Origin: Agelaius tricolor | Lineage: Eukaryota > Chordata > Aves > Passeriformes > Icteridae | Assembly: GCA_023055355.1 (NCBI GenBank) | Contig: JALJCS010000001.1 | Coordinates: 22,073,881-22,137,880 of the forward strand | Length of the DNA stretch: 64,000 nucleotides | Direction of reading: 5' to 3' | In this document: in pieces, positions 22,226-33,600 of the stretch | How positions within the stretch are numbered: the stretch's first letter is position 1 | Layout of the letters: every line of letters starts with the position of its first letter | The notes under the pieces: model-generated | What the model was told of the DNA's origin: nothing | The model's input: only the letters and a program-made list of their open reading frames with translations | Database searches by the model: none | Made by a program: the position numbers and the translations under genes

Positions 22226-23287
22226 CAAGTTTTCCTTGTCTGATGTTCCAGTGCATCTCTTCCCCGTGGGACCTTCCATTTCTTCAGTCATAATGATTCA
22301 TTAAAACTGAGAGGCACCGAGTATTTAGCATCTGATGTGAGAGCATGTTCACCTATTGCCAAATATCAGGCACGTGAAGCCCCAGGTGCCTCTGCCTCCC
22401 CTTTGGAAGCCCCAGAAAAGCTTTCTGTGTCTGTGTGTGTGCCAGCCATTGCTGCTTCTCTCCTGAGAAGAGATATCCAGATACAAAGGGCACCAATTTA
22501 ATGCTGCCAAACAATCTTACAAACTTGCCACCTTACAAACTGCCACTTTACCAGGACTTCGGTATTGCCACTGAATCACAAATATCCAATTCTGAAACGC
22601 TTTCTGCGCAGGAGCCCCATTAATACCAGTGCCATGCTATTCACTTGGATATAGGTTTAGAAACTGCTGTGGCAGAGAGACACTTCTTGGTCTAAGGGAC
22701 AAACCTGGTGGGTTTCCTGGTCATGTCTGTGGGCAGTTGAAGGGCTGAGGACCCTTGCTGAGGCTGCAAAAACTTGTTCACCCTTGTGAGTAGTTGCAAA
22801 CAGGTATGGGGGCTTTTGAGCTGGGGTGTGACAATAAATGCATTGCTCTGAGCACACCAAGGAGGTTCTGGTAAGCCTTGTCTCTCTGTTTCATTGTGCT
22901 TGCCAAGGGTGGGACCTTTGGGAGTCAATTGGAACTGACTGTCATTCCCAAACTGATCCTTTTTATTAGGGTTTAGGCTTACCCTTGTCAATGAAGAAAA
23001 GGTTCTGCAACCTAGTGCATCCTTGGGGATGGCAAAAGATTGGGAACTCTTAATAAGAGCCAAAAACCCCATGGAATTTCTCTGAAGATACAATTTTGTG
23101 TGGCAAAACTTCTCACAATGAAGCCAGCTAAGGCCATAAGACCAGCAAGAGAGTCTCACAGGCCTCAGAGTACTCATAAAAATATTGTACCTTGCAGTAC
23201 AAGATTTGAATTCACTTCACACCCATGCTTCCTGCAGCCAGGCTTCCTGGCTCCTGTCGGAACCCAGGACATCCCTCTGGCTGTCCT
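22226..23287. other. Unique non-coding sequence next to the LTR
   Basis: The plus strand is unremarkable. The minus strand carries a 161-codon frame at 22692-23177 that is relatively long for this base composition, but it has no retroviral or cellular domain I recognise. I see no gag, protease, reverse transcriptase or integrase motif, so I do not connect it to the neighbouring LTR. Confidence 0.5.
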
Positions 23288-23291
23288 GGAC

Positions 23292-23897
23292 TGTCAGGAC
23301 ACCTGCCAGGGGGCTCAGAGACCCTAGCACAGAGCCCAGAATGCCTCTGGTTTTGATTATGACCTGTGGAGCAAGTTACCAACCTTAGATGAAGGTCTGC
23401 AAGCCACAACAGTTAAGTAGAATAATAGTGAATTTACCATGGGGTGAAAAAGTAGATTTTGGGGTTTTCTAGAATGGGGATTCAGGGGGCAAGATAGAGG
23501 GATCTGGGAGTGTCCAGCCTTTCTTCTTCTTCTTCTTGGCCTCCATCTTCTGCTGTGATGTTGGCACTTTTAGATTGGTTTAGAGTAGAAGCTCACTGTC
23601 TAACATAGGTGATAGGTATTGGAAAGTAATTGTAAACATTGTACATGTAATTTTTAGTATAAAGTCATAACACTGCCCCGGGGGCAGGCAAAGTGCCTGG
23701 ACTGTCTTGCTGAATGGACCTCAGCTGGACAGGAGAAAATTTTTTATAGATAAGGAACAATAAACAACCTTGAGACCAAGAACTGAAGAGCTCTGACTCC
23801 TTCTTCAAGTGCCGGGCTGGGAAAAGAGACTTTCCAACATTTCTTGGGGTCACTCTGACCAGCGAGAGGCTCCGAGAGGCTCCCAACAGCTACAGCA
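23292..23897 (+). mobile_element. Solo LTR of an endogenous retrovirus (songbird type)
   Basis: The interval starts TGTCAGG and ends AGCA, and is flanked by the 4-bp direct repeat GGAC (23288-23291 and 23898-23901). It has LTR anatomy in the plus direction: a U3 with a (TTC)n stretch at 23519-23537, TATAAAG at 23658-23664, an R region that begins near a CCCCGGGGG hairpin, AATAAA at 23759-23764, and a U5 starting CAACCTTGAGACC. Phrases such as CTGAAGAGCTCTGACTCCTT match LTRs I recall from passerine genomes. No primer-binding site or internal coding sequence follows, so it is a solo LTR left by recombination. The exact ends are inferred; the core 23440-23840 is most secure. Confidence 0.75.
23519..23537. 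repeat. (TTC)n microsatellite within LTR U3
   Basis: Six TTC units. As far as I recall the repeat is part of the LTR consensus itself, so it came in with the insertion. Confidence 0.85.
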
Positions 23898-23901
23898 GGA
23901 C

Positions 23902-25490
23902 TGCTGGATATCAAAGCTGCAGGCACAAGAAAACCCCTCCAAGTGAAGGATGACAGTGCTGAGAGAGCAGCAAGGCACTCCTCTGCCCCTTCCACTGCTC
24001 CCTGTCCCCATCCCTGGGGCAGGAAGGTTGCAGATAGTATGGAGAGGAGTGGGACACTTGTGAAGTGGCTCAACTGCTTCTCCCTGGCAGCTTCCACAGG
24101 CTTTTTGCTCCTCTCCGCTTGCGTTAGCAGAGGGGAGCATATGGGCCTTGGAGATTTAATGTTTCATGGCTTACTTGGCTGTCAAAATGTTTTACATTAT
24201 AATTTGTTGCAACATTCACGGTGATCATCTTTAAGGAAAAAAAAACCTGTGCGGCAGGTCCCTAGATGCCCTTGCTGGGAGCAGATGTCGGAGTAGGAGC
24301 GTTGTTAAGCCTCTCCTGGATTTTTCATTTCCCACCCTTTGTACAGCCAGCACAGCTTGACCTGGAGCACACACAGCCTCTCTTGCTGCCTGGAAGGACC
24401 CACTGAGGTGCTTTAGGACGGCTGAAACTGGGAAACTTGCAGATTTATAGGGTGCTGAGACAGATTCATAATCTGTATTGATGGCATTTTCCTTGACCAT
24501 GTGACAACCAAAGCAGATAAGCCTATGACTGAACCGAAAAGATTTCTTAAAGCTGGTAATCGATATTGAGCAGCTCAGTCTGTTGAGCTATCGGGTTTGG
24601 AGATCTCCCTGCGTGCAGGGTCAGGGGAAGCTCTGGCTTTGGGAAAGGGGGAGGTGCTGGGTTGCTGCTAAGATGCAGCCTGGCACAGTGCTGTAGGTTA
24701 CTGGTACCTGCTGCAGGCTGTGACTTCAACTTGCATGGGGCTCTACGAAAGCCATGGGAAGAGTTTGAATATTGCAAGGAGGAACCAGAATCAAAGGGAT
24801 GATGAGCAAGGAACCTGAGTATTCACTAATCTGAGGCCTTGAAGTTTTGCTACAGGTCAGACTTTCCAAGGTGCTGCATTTTGTCCCTTCTCCCTGCTGC
24901 CAGAGGCTCAACAATTGAATGTCTACCTGACACTGAAGGTTTCCATAGGGATTTCCCTTTTCAGCATCTATGATATTCCATTACTTAAAAGTTGTCTGAG
25001 AAACTTGTGTTTCAACAGCAGTGCCAAACCTGAAGGACTTCCTAAAGGAGATGTCCCCATTCTTTCCAGAGCTCTTTCCAGAGCTCCTGTTGGAGTGAAT
25101 CAGTTTTTAAAAAAATAAAATGGTCTGACTCTTTGTAAAGACATGATAACTTCACAGGAAGCAACTATTCAAGCCATTGTTGTCCACAGCACATGATTAA
25201 AACAAGTCTACCCTCAGCCAGATGGCCTGGGACAGAACTCCCCCCAGAATTCACTGCCTGCCTTTCCTGTGCCTTTTTAGACAGGGAAGGGAGCTAGTGT
25301 GTGCTGAGAGAAGTCATGTATGGGTACACCTCCTCAGAGACAGCACTCCCACAACAGGCAAACAAATTGTCTCCAGACAACCAAGCCTTTTGCTTCGTTT
25401 CTACAAGATGACTGGATGTTATGAAGCTGGACTGGTTAGACTGGCACATAAAGAGGAAGGGAGAAGCTGAGCCTTTCTATTCTTCTGTAT
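23902..25490. other. Unique non-coding sequence
   Basis: Mixed composition. It includes a perfect 12-bp tandem duplication (CTTTCCAGAGCT, 25062-25085). Minus-strand frames up to 117 codons at 23744-24140 overlap each other in two frames and show no domain. Confidence 0.55.
25062..25085. repeat. 12-bp tandem duplication
   Basis: Two perfect adjacent copies of CTTTCCAGAGCT. It is a short local duplication, probably from replication slippage. Confidence 0.9.
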
Positions 25491-25946
25491 TTATTGGGCA
25501 AAACAGCTGGGGTTCAAACACACTCCGTATTATGAAGCACCTATTAATATCGTCTCCTGATGGAGAACAGGGTATTTTTTTCTTCTTAAATGTTTAATTA
25601 GCAGGCATTGTGTTATGTCTTTACTTCAATAAATTCCAGTTGAGAAAGATTTTGGGTGCACATGTGAATGAACGCTTGTCTTGAAAGACAGAGCAAAAAG
25701 AAATTCATAATCATGTTTCCCTTGTTGTATTTACTGTTTTGCTTCTAAAGGGAATATTACTCCACTAAGAGATTCATAATTAGGAGGATGCCAGATGGGT
25801 TATCAATGTGGTTTTAAATTTTTATACGTAGAGTGCTTGTTTTTGCAGGGGATGCTTTGGTTCCATGTACAGTAGTTAAATATAAATGTCTTCTATGAGG
25901 CGACTGCTAACTATTCCATGATTTTGAATTTGCTGTTAATTTAATT
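25491..25946. promoter_or_regulatory. Candidate conserved non-coding element
   Basis: A repeat-free A+T-rich block with words such as CACCTATTAATATCG, AAATGTTTAATTAGCAGGC, GAGATTCATAATTAGGAGG, TTTTATACGTAGAG and GCTGTTAATTTAATTC. It ends directly at the pyrimidine-rich tract that precedes the candidate microexon at 26008, so it could be intronic sequence flanking an alternative exon, or an enhancer, or both. Confidence 0.3.
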
Positions 25947-25974
25947 CTTTTTCCCTCCCTGCCTCCCCTCACCA

Positions 25975-25995
25975 CCCACCCACCCCCCCACCCCC
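25975..25995 (-). other. Predicted G-quadruplex / i-motif
   Basis: On the plus strand there are C runs of 3, 3, 7 and 5 bases separated by single A residues. The minus strand therefore reads four G runs with single-T loops, which is the most stable class of intramolecular G-quadruplex. The tract lies within a C-rich polypyrimidine region (25947-26006) immediately upstream of a splice-acceptor-like TTTCCAG. If the plus strand is transcribed, the RNA would carry the C-rich form, a candidate binding site for poly(C)-binding proteins. Confidence 0.8.
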
Positions 25996-26007
25996 TTTTC
26001 TTTCCAG

Positions 26008-26046
26008 CTTCTCTGGTGGGGTAGATTAACTGAATCAACTATCCAG
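26008..26046 (+). other. Candidate 39-nt microexon
   Basis: A long pyrimidine tract ends in cttttctttccag (acceptor, 25995-26007). The 39 nt that follow are open only in the first frame and encode 13 residues beginning L-L-W-W-G-R. They are closed by ccag|gtgaaag (donor at 26047). The length is a multiple of three, and the other two frames contain stops, as expected for a frame-preserving cassette exon. The peptide matches nothing I recognise. The segment adjoins an enhancer-like block. It may be a real alternative exon of a large gene spanning the window, a lncRNA exon, or chance. Confidence 0.25.
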
Positions 26047-26630
26047 GTGAAAGAAAAAAGCTTGAAGCAGAATTAAAACCCATATATTCACCTGAAAAAG
26101 CCAACAGCTTTACTCAGTAAAAAGAAATTAAAAACTGGGACTTTGGACACCTATCCTAAATTCCAGGGAAAGGTGTTCTGGTTCAGCTGGGTGCCTCAGA
26201 GGCCAGTGTGTGCCTAGTGCCATTGCCACAGAGAGGTGCAGCAGAGTGGTGACAGTGAGGAGCAAGAGGAGACCTGAGGTTGGAGAAGACCTCAGATGGG
26301 AAGTGATGTGGTCACAAACAATTTCCAAAAGGAGAACAAGTTACAGATGACAAAAAAATCACAGTGTGACAAGGCCATGCACCAGACCCCCCAGCTTGAA
26401 TTACTGCCCCACAGAAATCCTACACCTCCTTGGAAAGAGGGATTCTGCCTCAGTGGTTTTATGCTTCCCAAATAAAGGCTGGCTGAAGAGCCCTGCTGCA
26501 AGCAGCTCTGGCCCAGCTGGTGGCCAAGTCCTGTGGTGTCATTAGGGACCAGCTGCTGCAGGGGCTGCCTGCACAAACACATGTGGGCACAGACACAACA
26601 GACGGTTGTGTGCACACACGAGTGCTCACG

Positions 26631-26661
26631 TGTGTGTGTGTGTGTGTGAGTGTGTGTGTGA
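26631..26661. repeat. (TG)n microsatellite
   Basis: Alternating TG with an AG interruption near 26650, flanked by TGTGTGCACACACG at 26608-26621, which extends the alternating purine-pyrimidine character. Such tracts are often polymorphic and can adopt Z-DNA. Confidence 0.9.
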
Positions 26662-28857
26662 GCGTGCTTCACCCTTTCACTCGGCACACCTCGACCTTCT
26701 GTGCCAGAGTGAAACTCCTCTCTGCAGGATTTATGTCAAAGCCACCCATCTTCATCACCTGCCAGGGCTCTGGGTCAGACAAGAGGGCCGTGTCCCCTTT
26801 CCTCTTTTTTCTTCCGAGTCCCCTCTCTATCCCGAGGTTTAGGAGCTGTAATAAACAGAAGGGAGCCATAACGATAACCCAGAAGACATACTCAGATCTG
26901 CATTCATTCCATGTGTAAGTGTTACTGAAGGAGAAGATATTGTTATTAAACACTAGGAAAGGCTGACCAGAACTGGCATAAAACCAAGGGAAACCACAAT
27001 GGAAACAGAAAGACCATTAACATAACAAAACCAGTTTATGAAAAATCTATATCAGGTTAGGGACCAACCCAAAACCTTAGATGTAGCTCAGAAAACTTGT
27101 AGGAGTCAGCTCATCATCTCTGAACATGGTTTTCAATGAAAAACATCACTGTCACAGTGTGTCTTGGTGCAGGGAATCACAAGCTCCAAAGCTGGAGTAT
27201 AGACCTGGTTCTCTAGGGCAGAAGCCAGATTGAAGACTGATTGATTAAAAACAGATAAAAACCAATTTAATGAGGGCTTTGAGTTCAATGACAGCTCATA
27301 GAAGGCTACATTTTAAAAGGAAAATAAAGGACTGTCATACATGTAAAAGCATGTTGGGTTTACATGTTGTAATCATGTACTGGTATAAATGCAATCAGGA
27401 AATCACTGGATTATCAACAGAAAATAACCCTTAATGATACAGACAGTGAAGGAAAGGTCATGTATGATCATTAGGTCATTTTCATTAGAGAAATTTAAAA
27501 TTATTGTTGATGAAATATAAGAGAAAATTGTGTGGAGGAAGCTCTTACATGGTACAGAGATTGCACTGAAGTGGTGTCCACGGATTTGTGTGGATAAAGG
27601 CAAAACTTCATGAGCAATATTAATTGGGGCTTTATTTAACTGAAGGTCAAGACCCACAAGTGCTGGCTCTGTGGCTTGCTACTGAGAGTATGGCCTTGTG
27701 TTTTCAAGTTTGCTTTAATGGTCTCCATCTCCTCTGGGGAGAGGTTTATCAAGGGGATAGAACTGTCCCTCTTTCCTTCACATAGAGCATCTCTGCATTT
27801 GAAGAAGTTTGTCCTGCTGGCGCTCTTCAGTTCTGTACAGCCACAGATTACAAAGCAAACATCCCACAGTCTAACCTGGTATGTGAGTGGTGAAATTTCA
27901 CTATGTGCTTTTAATTCTTCCATCCCTCTGCTTCTCTTTGGCTTTCCTCCCGCAGAGCCTCTGGGGAGGCTCCCTCCTTCCAGCGACAGGGAAAGCAGGG
28001 ACAGGAGATGCTCAGGGAGGAGGCTGATTTGACCTCAATTTCTGCAGCAGCACAGCCAAGAGAGTTTTGGAGGGGTTAGAAGTACCCTTGGTTTGCACAG
28101 CGGCGATGAATTTTGCTAAATGCAATGGGGAACATGATGGTAATTAGGAGAAATTAAAAGATGTAGCAGTCCAAATTGAAAGAGGTAACTGGCCAGTGAA
28201 GGAATGGCTGTGTGTCTGCTTGGAGGGTTGCCTATCTCACACACATTCCCTACTGCTCTGTAGTCTTTTCAGTAAACTCACATTTATTCAGGAGCAGTAG
28301 GATTGGGAGTTTTTCAGACTTTCTCTAAGCAATGTTTATGGGACAATGTGGCATACATTCCCCCGCCTTGTCAAGTCCTAATGGTAGGTGTGCGACTTCA
28401 CTGAGCTTAGGGGTAATTTTTGAAAAAAACAGTGTGTTGAAACTCTCACATCTTCTAGATATGGATAAGAGGAAGAAACTGTGATGATTTAAACTCCCAG
28501 AACTACTTCACTATACAGCTATGGCTCCCTGTGCTCCTGTTTCTTATCATAACAGTGTCAGCAACCTACTGCTAACATGTGTGGGTGAAGAAGTTTTTCT
28601 GAGATCCCAGAACTGAAAGATTCTTACCTGTATCTTTGTTTTCCTTCTTGTGCTAATAACAGTAGCTATATTCCTAATAAAAATATTCAGAGGACCATGT
28701 TACGCCTGTTTCTTAAATTGCGATCATTATGTGACTAATCATAATAATAATATTATATTAGGGGGGAAAATGTTGGATGATATTCCCTAGAGGAAAGTGA
28801 ATTTCTTTTTATCATCTACAGTAGTTTATTTCACATATTCATGACCCTCCTGGTATT

Positions 28858-28883
28858 CTTTTTTCTTTTTTTTTTTTTTTTTT
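28858..28883. repeat. T-rich tract
   Basis: About 26 bases, all T except a single C. It lies between two A+T-rich blocks and is probably simple sequence. Confidence 0.85.
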
Positions 28884-29019
28884 ATGATGAGCCATAAAAA
28901 TGACAAAATACATTAGCAAAGTTCTCGGTTTATGCTAAAATGACCATATTCAAAAATAATAACAGAGACTTGTATCAGCAATGCAAAAGATGCATGAAGT
29001 AATTGGTGCTTAATTTGTA

Positions 29020-29400
29020 CACAAACTGTCAAGGCAGTTTTCCTCACGGCCTGCATCTTCTGAATTCATTAGTCTCTAATTAAGGCCAGTTGGGACCAGC
29101 AGTTAGAAGGTTAAAGAGGTTCTGACAGCCCTAATCATTGCTCAGGAAGCTGAAAATGTATGCAAAGTCTCGGCAGATGGGGTGAGATCTGCTTCTGCCA
29201 AGTGATAACTGTTATTCCTTTGCACCTCCAAAGCTGTCATCCTAATAGGCACATTTTAAATTTATTAATGCTCTAGTTACAATGCATACACAGTCTCTAA
29301 TGGTATGTCATTCAGAGTATATAAACTGAGCAATTAACACATATTACCTGGTAATGGTAAAATTATTTGTTGCCTGTTTGATTTTTTTTTCAGTTTCCTA
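29020..29400. promoter_or_regulatory. Candidate conserved non-coding element
   Basis: A repeat-free block with dense developmental-enhancer words: GAATTCATTAGTCTCTAATT, AGCCCTAATCATTGCTCAGG, AAATTTATTAATGCTC and GAGCAATTAACAC. It also has a PBX/MEIS-like TGACAG and a GATA-like AGTGATAAC. It ends with a run of T and TTTTTTTTTTCAG (29384-29393), an acceptor-like signal without a clear exon behind it. By texture this is one of the most convincing enhancer candidates in the window. Confidence 0.35.
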
Positions 29401-30570
29401 ATTCAGCAAGAATAGTCATAAGAAAAGACTTTTCTTTGTTAAAAAGGGGGAGATTCTGAGCTGCTTGTTTGTTGACCATGAATTCTTTGTTTCTGCAGAC
29501 AAAAAGCTCACAAGCCATAACTAACTTTTCTTTGATTTCCAGTGCCTCAAAGATTTCAGTTTTGGGGATTATAGGTTTTTCAAACTGGAAATTTAAAGAT
29601 GTGTGTTTTCAATAGTTCAAATATAATTTTAGAAGGAATTTTTTTTCTACATTTTTAAGCCTTTTTAAAAAATAGTGGGTGAATTTCTCATCCAGTTGTT
29701 GCTGTCCTCCGCTCTCTCCCCACTACTTCAGTGAGGTACCCCTATTATATTCCCCTCTGTGGTGGTATCTGTCTCTTTAATCCTATTTGGTTTAAAGCTG
29801 CCTAATCAAGGGAATGGCATGTTTTTAGGTCTCTCAGTTCCTGTGAAGGCCTCAGCCATGGGAGGCCTTTAATTGCATGTAGCACTGGTGCCACGGCAGG
29901 TTGCAAGGGGAGAGCCCACAGCAGAGACTCCAGGAGCAGGCACTGGAGCTCAGGAATGGCAAAGAGTGCTAATCATGTGCTAAGATGTTAATGTCAGCAA
30001 CAGAACAATTGTGTACCCAGTGACTTATGGACAGGCCAGGAACCCCCTCTGTTAGAATTAATTGATTTCGCTCTGTGTAATGAGCACAGCACAAATATGG
30101 AGAGGGAAGGTAGCGTGAACTGTGGGCCTGGCTCGACATTCACCAGCCTGAGTCATGACTGACTCCAACAACATCTAGATTTCAAAATGGTACAATATCA
30201 GCATGAGGCACAGTCATAGATCAACTTTCTGCTGCTCTGATTTCTCCGGGTTGCATTTCAGACCACAGCACCTGCAAGATGATCATCAGAGATGAGGTCC
30301 AGGAAGTGCCTTCCAGACAGAAACTCCAATCTTGTGTTTTCTTGACATGTCAGCAGTCCTGATGAAGTCCAAGGAAAGTTTTCCTGAGTGGGAGCTGTGT
30401 GGCCAGACCCTGTGATAGACAGCAGGGCTTCCCTAATGGCTACAGATAGTGGCAGCAGAAAATGCTGCCAAGATGGTCCCTGCTGGAACCTGGGGTTAAA
30501 TGGCCCTGCCATACTCCCCCACTCTGCAAAAGTACTTTCTTCAGTAGGTCTCCAAGCAATTAAGGATCAT

Positions 30571-30624
30571 TAGTCTCATTTTACATCAAGGGAAGCTCAG
30601 GAACAGAATGAAAAAGTACTTGTG
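30571..30624 (+). repeat. MIR-like SINE fragment
   Basis: The order of words (tctcattttacatcaaggga, agctcaggaacagaatg, aaaagtacttgtg) parallels the conserved MIR core (CCCATTTTACAGATGAGG, AACTGAGGCACAGAGAG, GTTAAGTGACTTG). MIR fossils predate the split of birds and mammals and survive at low number in birds. Confidence 0.5.
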
Positions 30625-33600
30625 TGTGTAGAGGAAAAAAAAAATTAAAAATTGGAAAACCTTGAAGCCCCCGCCTATAGAACATATAAGAAGGGAAGGG
30701 AATCAAAGCTGATAAATTTTATAGAACAACTTTGACCTATATGGTTTTCAGAGAATGGGTAAAGCCTTGATCAACTTGACCTGCATCACTGTTGTATAAG
30801 AGAGCGTTACTCTAATGATCCTCACCTTCTGATGTGGATCTACAGCAGAGCTCTAATCCCAACACCTTTCAAGTTTGAGCAGCACATAACCAGCGTGCAG
30901 TATGCTTAAGCCTAAACTATAGATAGCCCCCTGAGTTACGGTAGCTTTATGCCAGGACAGTTCATTTCCACTGAGATCTGTCTCATCTGAATGATCTACT
31001 TTGCTCCTAGAGCATCACTGAGTGGTGCCATACCTCCTAGGCTGAGCTTCAGGTTACAAAATGCACCCTATCCAGGCCTCTGGGCAGAGACAGACATTTA
31101 TTTCCTTCAAAATAAAACATACATGAAGGCACAACAAGCTCTCGGGACACCCCTCTGCACCCACAGTTTGATGTGTATACCCACAAACCCCCCATGAGGG
31201 AGGGAGGATGGTCAATAAGCAGGACAAGTCTCTAGAGGTTCTTTACTTACACTGAGGCACTGCTCAGTAGGCTGTCCAAGACATGTAATTTTAGATTATT
31301 GTATATAGCAGTGGGCAAAAGCTGAATTTTCTACAAAGCTTCTAACCCAATAAATAACTGTATTGAATTTCAGTGGTATAAATGTGGTGGGGCTCTGGTT
31401 TAGGAGCATTTGAGCAGCCAGAAGGCACACCATGTTGACACAAAGCTAGGAAACTGCTCAGCTGTGGAGAAACAGCTTCCCGTTTCTTGAAGTACCTCTC
31501 TCCCAACCAGTCTGGAGCGGCGAAACCAGCCGATATCATATGCTGCAGATGGATCAGCGACGGATCGTGCACAGCTAGCTGAGTCTGGCATGGTCTGATT
31601 CCTCTCGTGTTTGCTGGCTACTTACCCAGCCAACAGCCAGACATTTGTGGGGTAAATCATTTCCAGTTGTTTCACAGAAGAAAACTGTCCAGGAGTATAA
31701 ATAATAATTCCTCTCGGACCTGGGTTTCAGTGTTTGCCTGGGGCTCTGGGGTTCCTTTCAGAACCTCCCCCCCCAGGACATCTTCTCCTGGAGAAAGACA
31801 GGAGGTCCCTGCTACAGGCCAGTCATAGGCAGCAAAAAGAGGTGCCAGGTATTTTTCCTACATTTTTGTCTTTGTCCTTACATAAGTGGACAATATTGCA
31901 AACAGCAATAGAAACGCTTCGTCAAAAATAATGGAGGCATGTTGCTTGTAAAATTGTAAGTGACAAAGTTGTTTGGTTTGTACCACTTATAATGCATAAA
32001 ACTTGAGGGACTGGACACAGACTGATGCTTTGCTAAGAGACAGTTCAGCCCACGTGAAAATTACTGGATGTTGCTGTGGCCTTTGCTGGCTGTTGTGTGC
32101 TGAGGAGGCTCTGGGGATAAGGAAAGCTTAGCAGTGTGGATCTCAGTTTTGCTTAAATTCTGCAATTTGTCACTCTTCCCTTTACCTTCTCCTCTAGGCA
32201 GTCCAAGGTGATGCCCTCTTCTCACTGCCTGCCCAGAGTCACACAATAGCCACCTCCTGCCAGCCAGCACAGGGATTTCTCTGCTGCTTTCCAGCTTCCT
32301 GATGCTACTGTAGAAGGGCAGCAGAAGGAAAGGGGCCATGCAGATGATGACCCCACACTGAGCTGAGCCCCAGGTGCCATCTCTGGCCCACTGGCATCTG
32401 GTGTGGCATTGAGAAGTCAGGGCAAGCACAAAAACATATGGGGAGCTGTTGTGTAGCTCGATGGTGTCACTGCTCTGCCCTGAGTCGTGGCATATCGTCC
32501 TGGGAGGGTCCCCTGCTCACTGAGGAGCAGCCAATGCTCAAGACACAATGGGAAAAGGACTCTGCAGCTGGAGAGAGGTGCTGGCTTCCCCCAAAGCCCA
32601 CATTTGAACTAAGGGGTCTTCCTCCAGCTCAGCCAGTGACACTGCAGTGTCCTGCTCATCTTCTCGTTCAACAAAGTGCCTTCCATGTAAACTGTCAATT
32701 CCTTGCCAACTACTTGTTCCGCACCACATCTTGCCTGTAGCCAGAATTTGGGACCCGCCATGTCAATTCAGTCCATATTGCTGGGTCTCCACATCACAGA
32801 CCTAGGAAAAATGAATCTTGTTGGGCCAGGCAATGCAGAATGATGTCCCGCTGGGGATGAGATGAGATGAGGGCAGTGCTTGTGTGCAGTGTCTGCTGCA
32901 AGGCGTGGTGCGAAACACACCCAGATCACATGGGCTTGGAAGTGCCACAAAATGGAGGGCAGGAGCTAAGCCCTTTTTCAATAGGAATTTACATGGAACA
33001 AGCTAGGAGCATAACCATGAACCATCTTGGGTTGCTTTCTGAGTTGCCTCTCTACTGAATCTCCCTGACATCCAATACTTTCCTCCAGGATGGGTAACTT
33101 TTCCACCTCAAGGCCAAACAGAGCCTTTTCCTACAGCCTTGTGCTAACTTTCTACAGCAAGGAGAGCTGGGGGAACTGATGCCATTAGAAATATTTTTTC
33201 TGCAGGGTCAGAGTCTCTTCTGGTCCAGCAAGATGGTCCCAGTGGCATGCCAAGCCTCAGGACCACAGCTCAGGATTCACAGACTCATAAATGTCCAGTA
33301 GGACTCAAGAACAATCCACAGGCTGTAAACACAAGCTGTGCAATGTTTCTGTTGAACTGGTGATCACAGCCTATGTAATTTGGCTTAAGAAATGTTGTAG
33401 CTGTGTTTCAGAAATTTCAGACCATTGCCATTTTGTAGTGATTCTGTGTGGATCAGAAAAAGCCCAACAGATTAAAAAGAATTTGAGTGTTTGACCTCCT
33501 ACTGTGTTTTTCTCTCTGTCAAAACCTTAAAAAGCGTCTACCTTAATAACTATGATGCTGCATAGTTTACATTTCCTTATTTGTGTGACTGTTTTCTTGT

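Larger units (their letters stand above)
26047..29015. other. Unique non-coding sequence
   Basis: It contains a (TG)n microsatellite at 26631-26661, an acceptor-like site with an open segment at 27956-28081, and a T-rich tract at 28858-28883. Frames up to 132 codons near 26300-26920 run through the microsatellite and are artefacts of it. No gene is recognised. Confidence 0.55.

Noticed and set aside
22692..23177. 161-codon minus-strand frame next to the LTR, considered as retroviral remnant
   Set aside because: No protease, polymerase, integrase, capsid or envelope motif is visible. It lies upstream of the LTR on the opposite strand, so it is not placed like an internal region.
26292..26918. 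Frames of about 130 codons on both strands near 26.6 kb
   Set aside because: They cross the (TG)n microsatellite, which translates as Cys-Val or His-Thr repeats.
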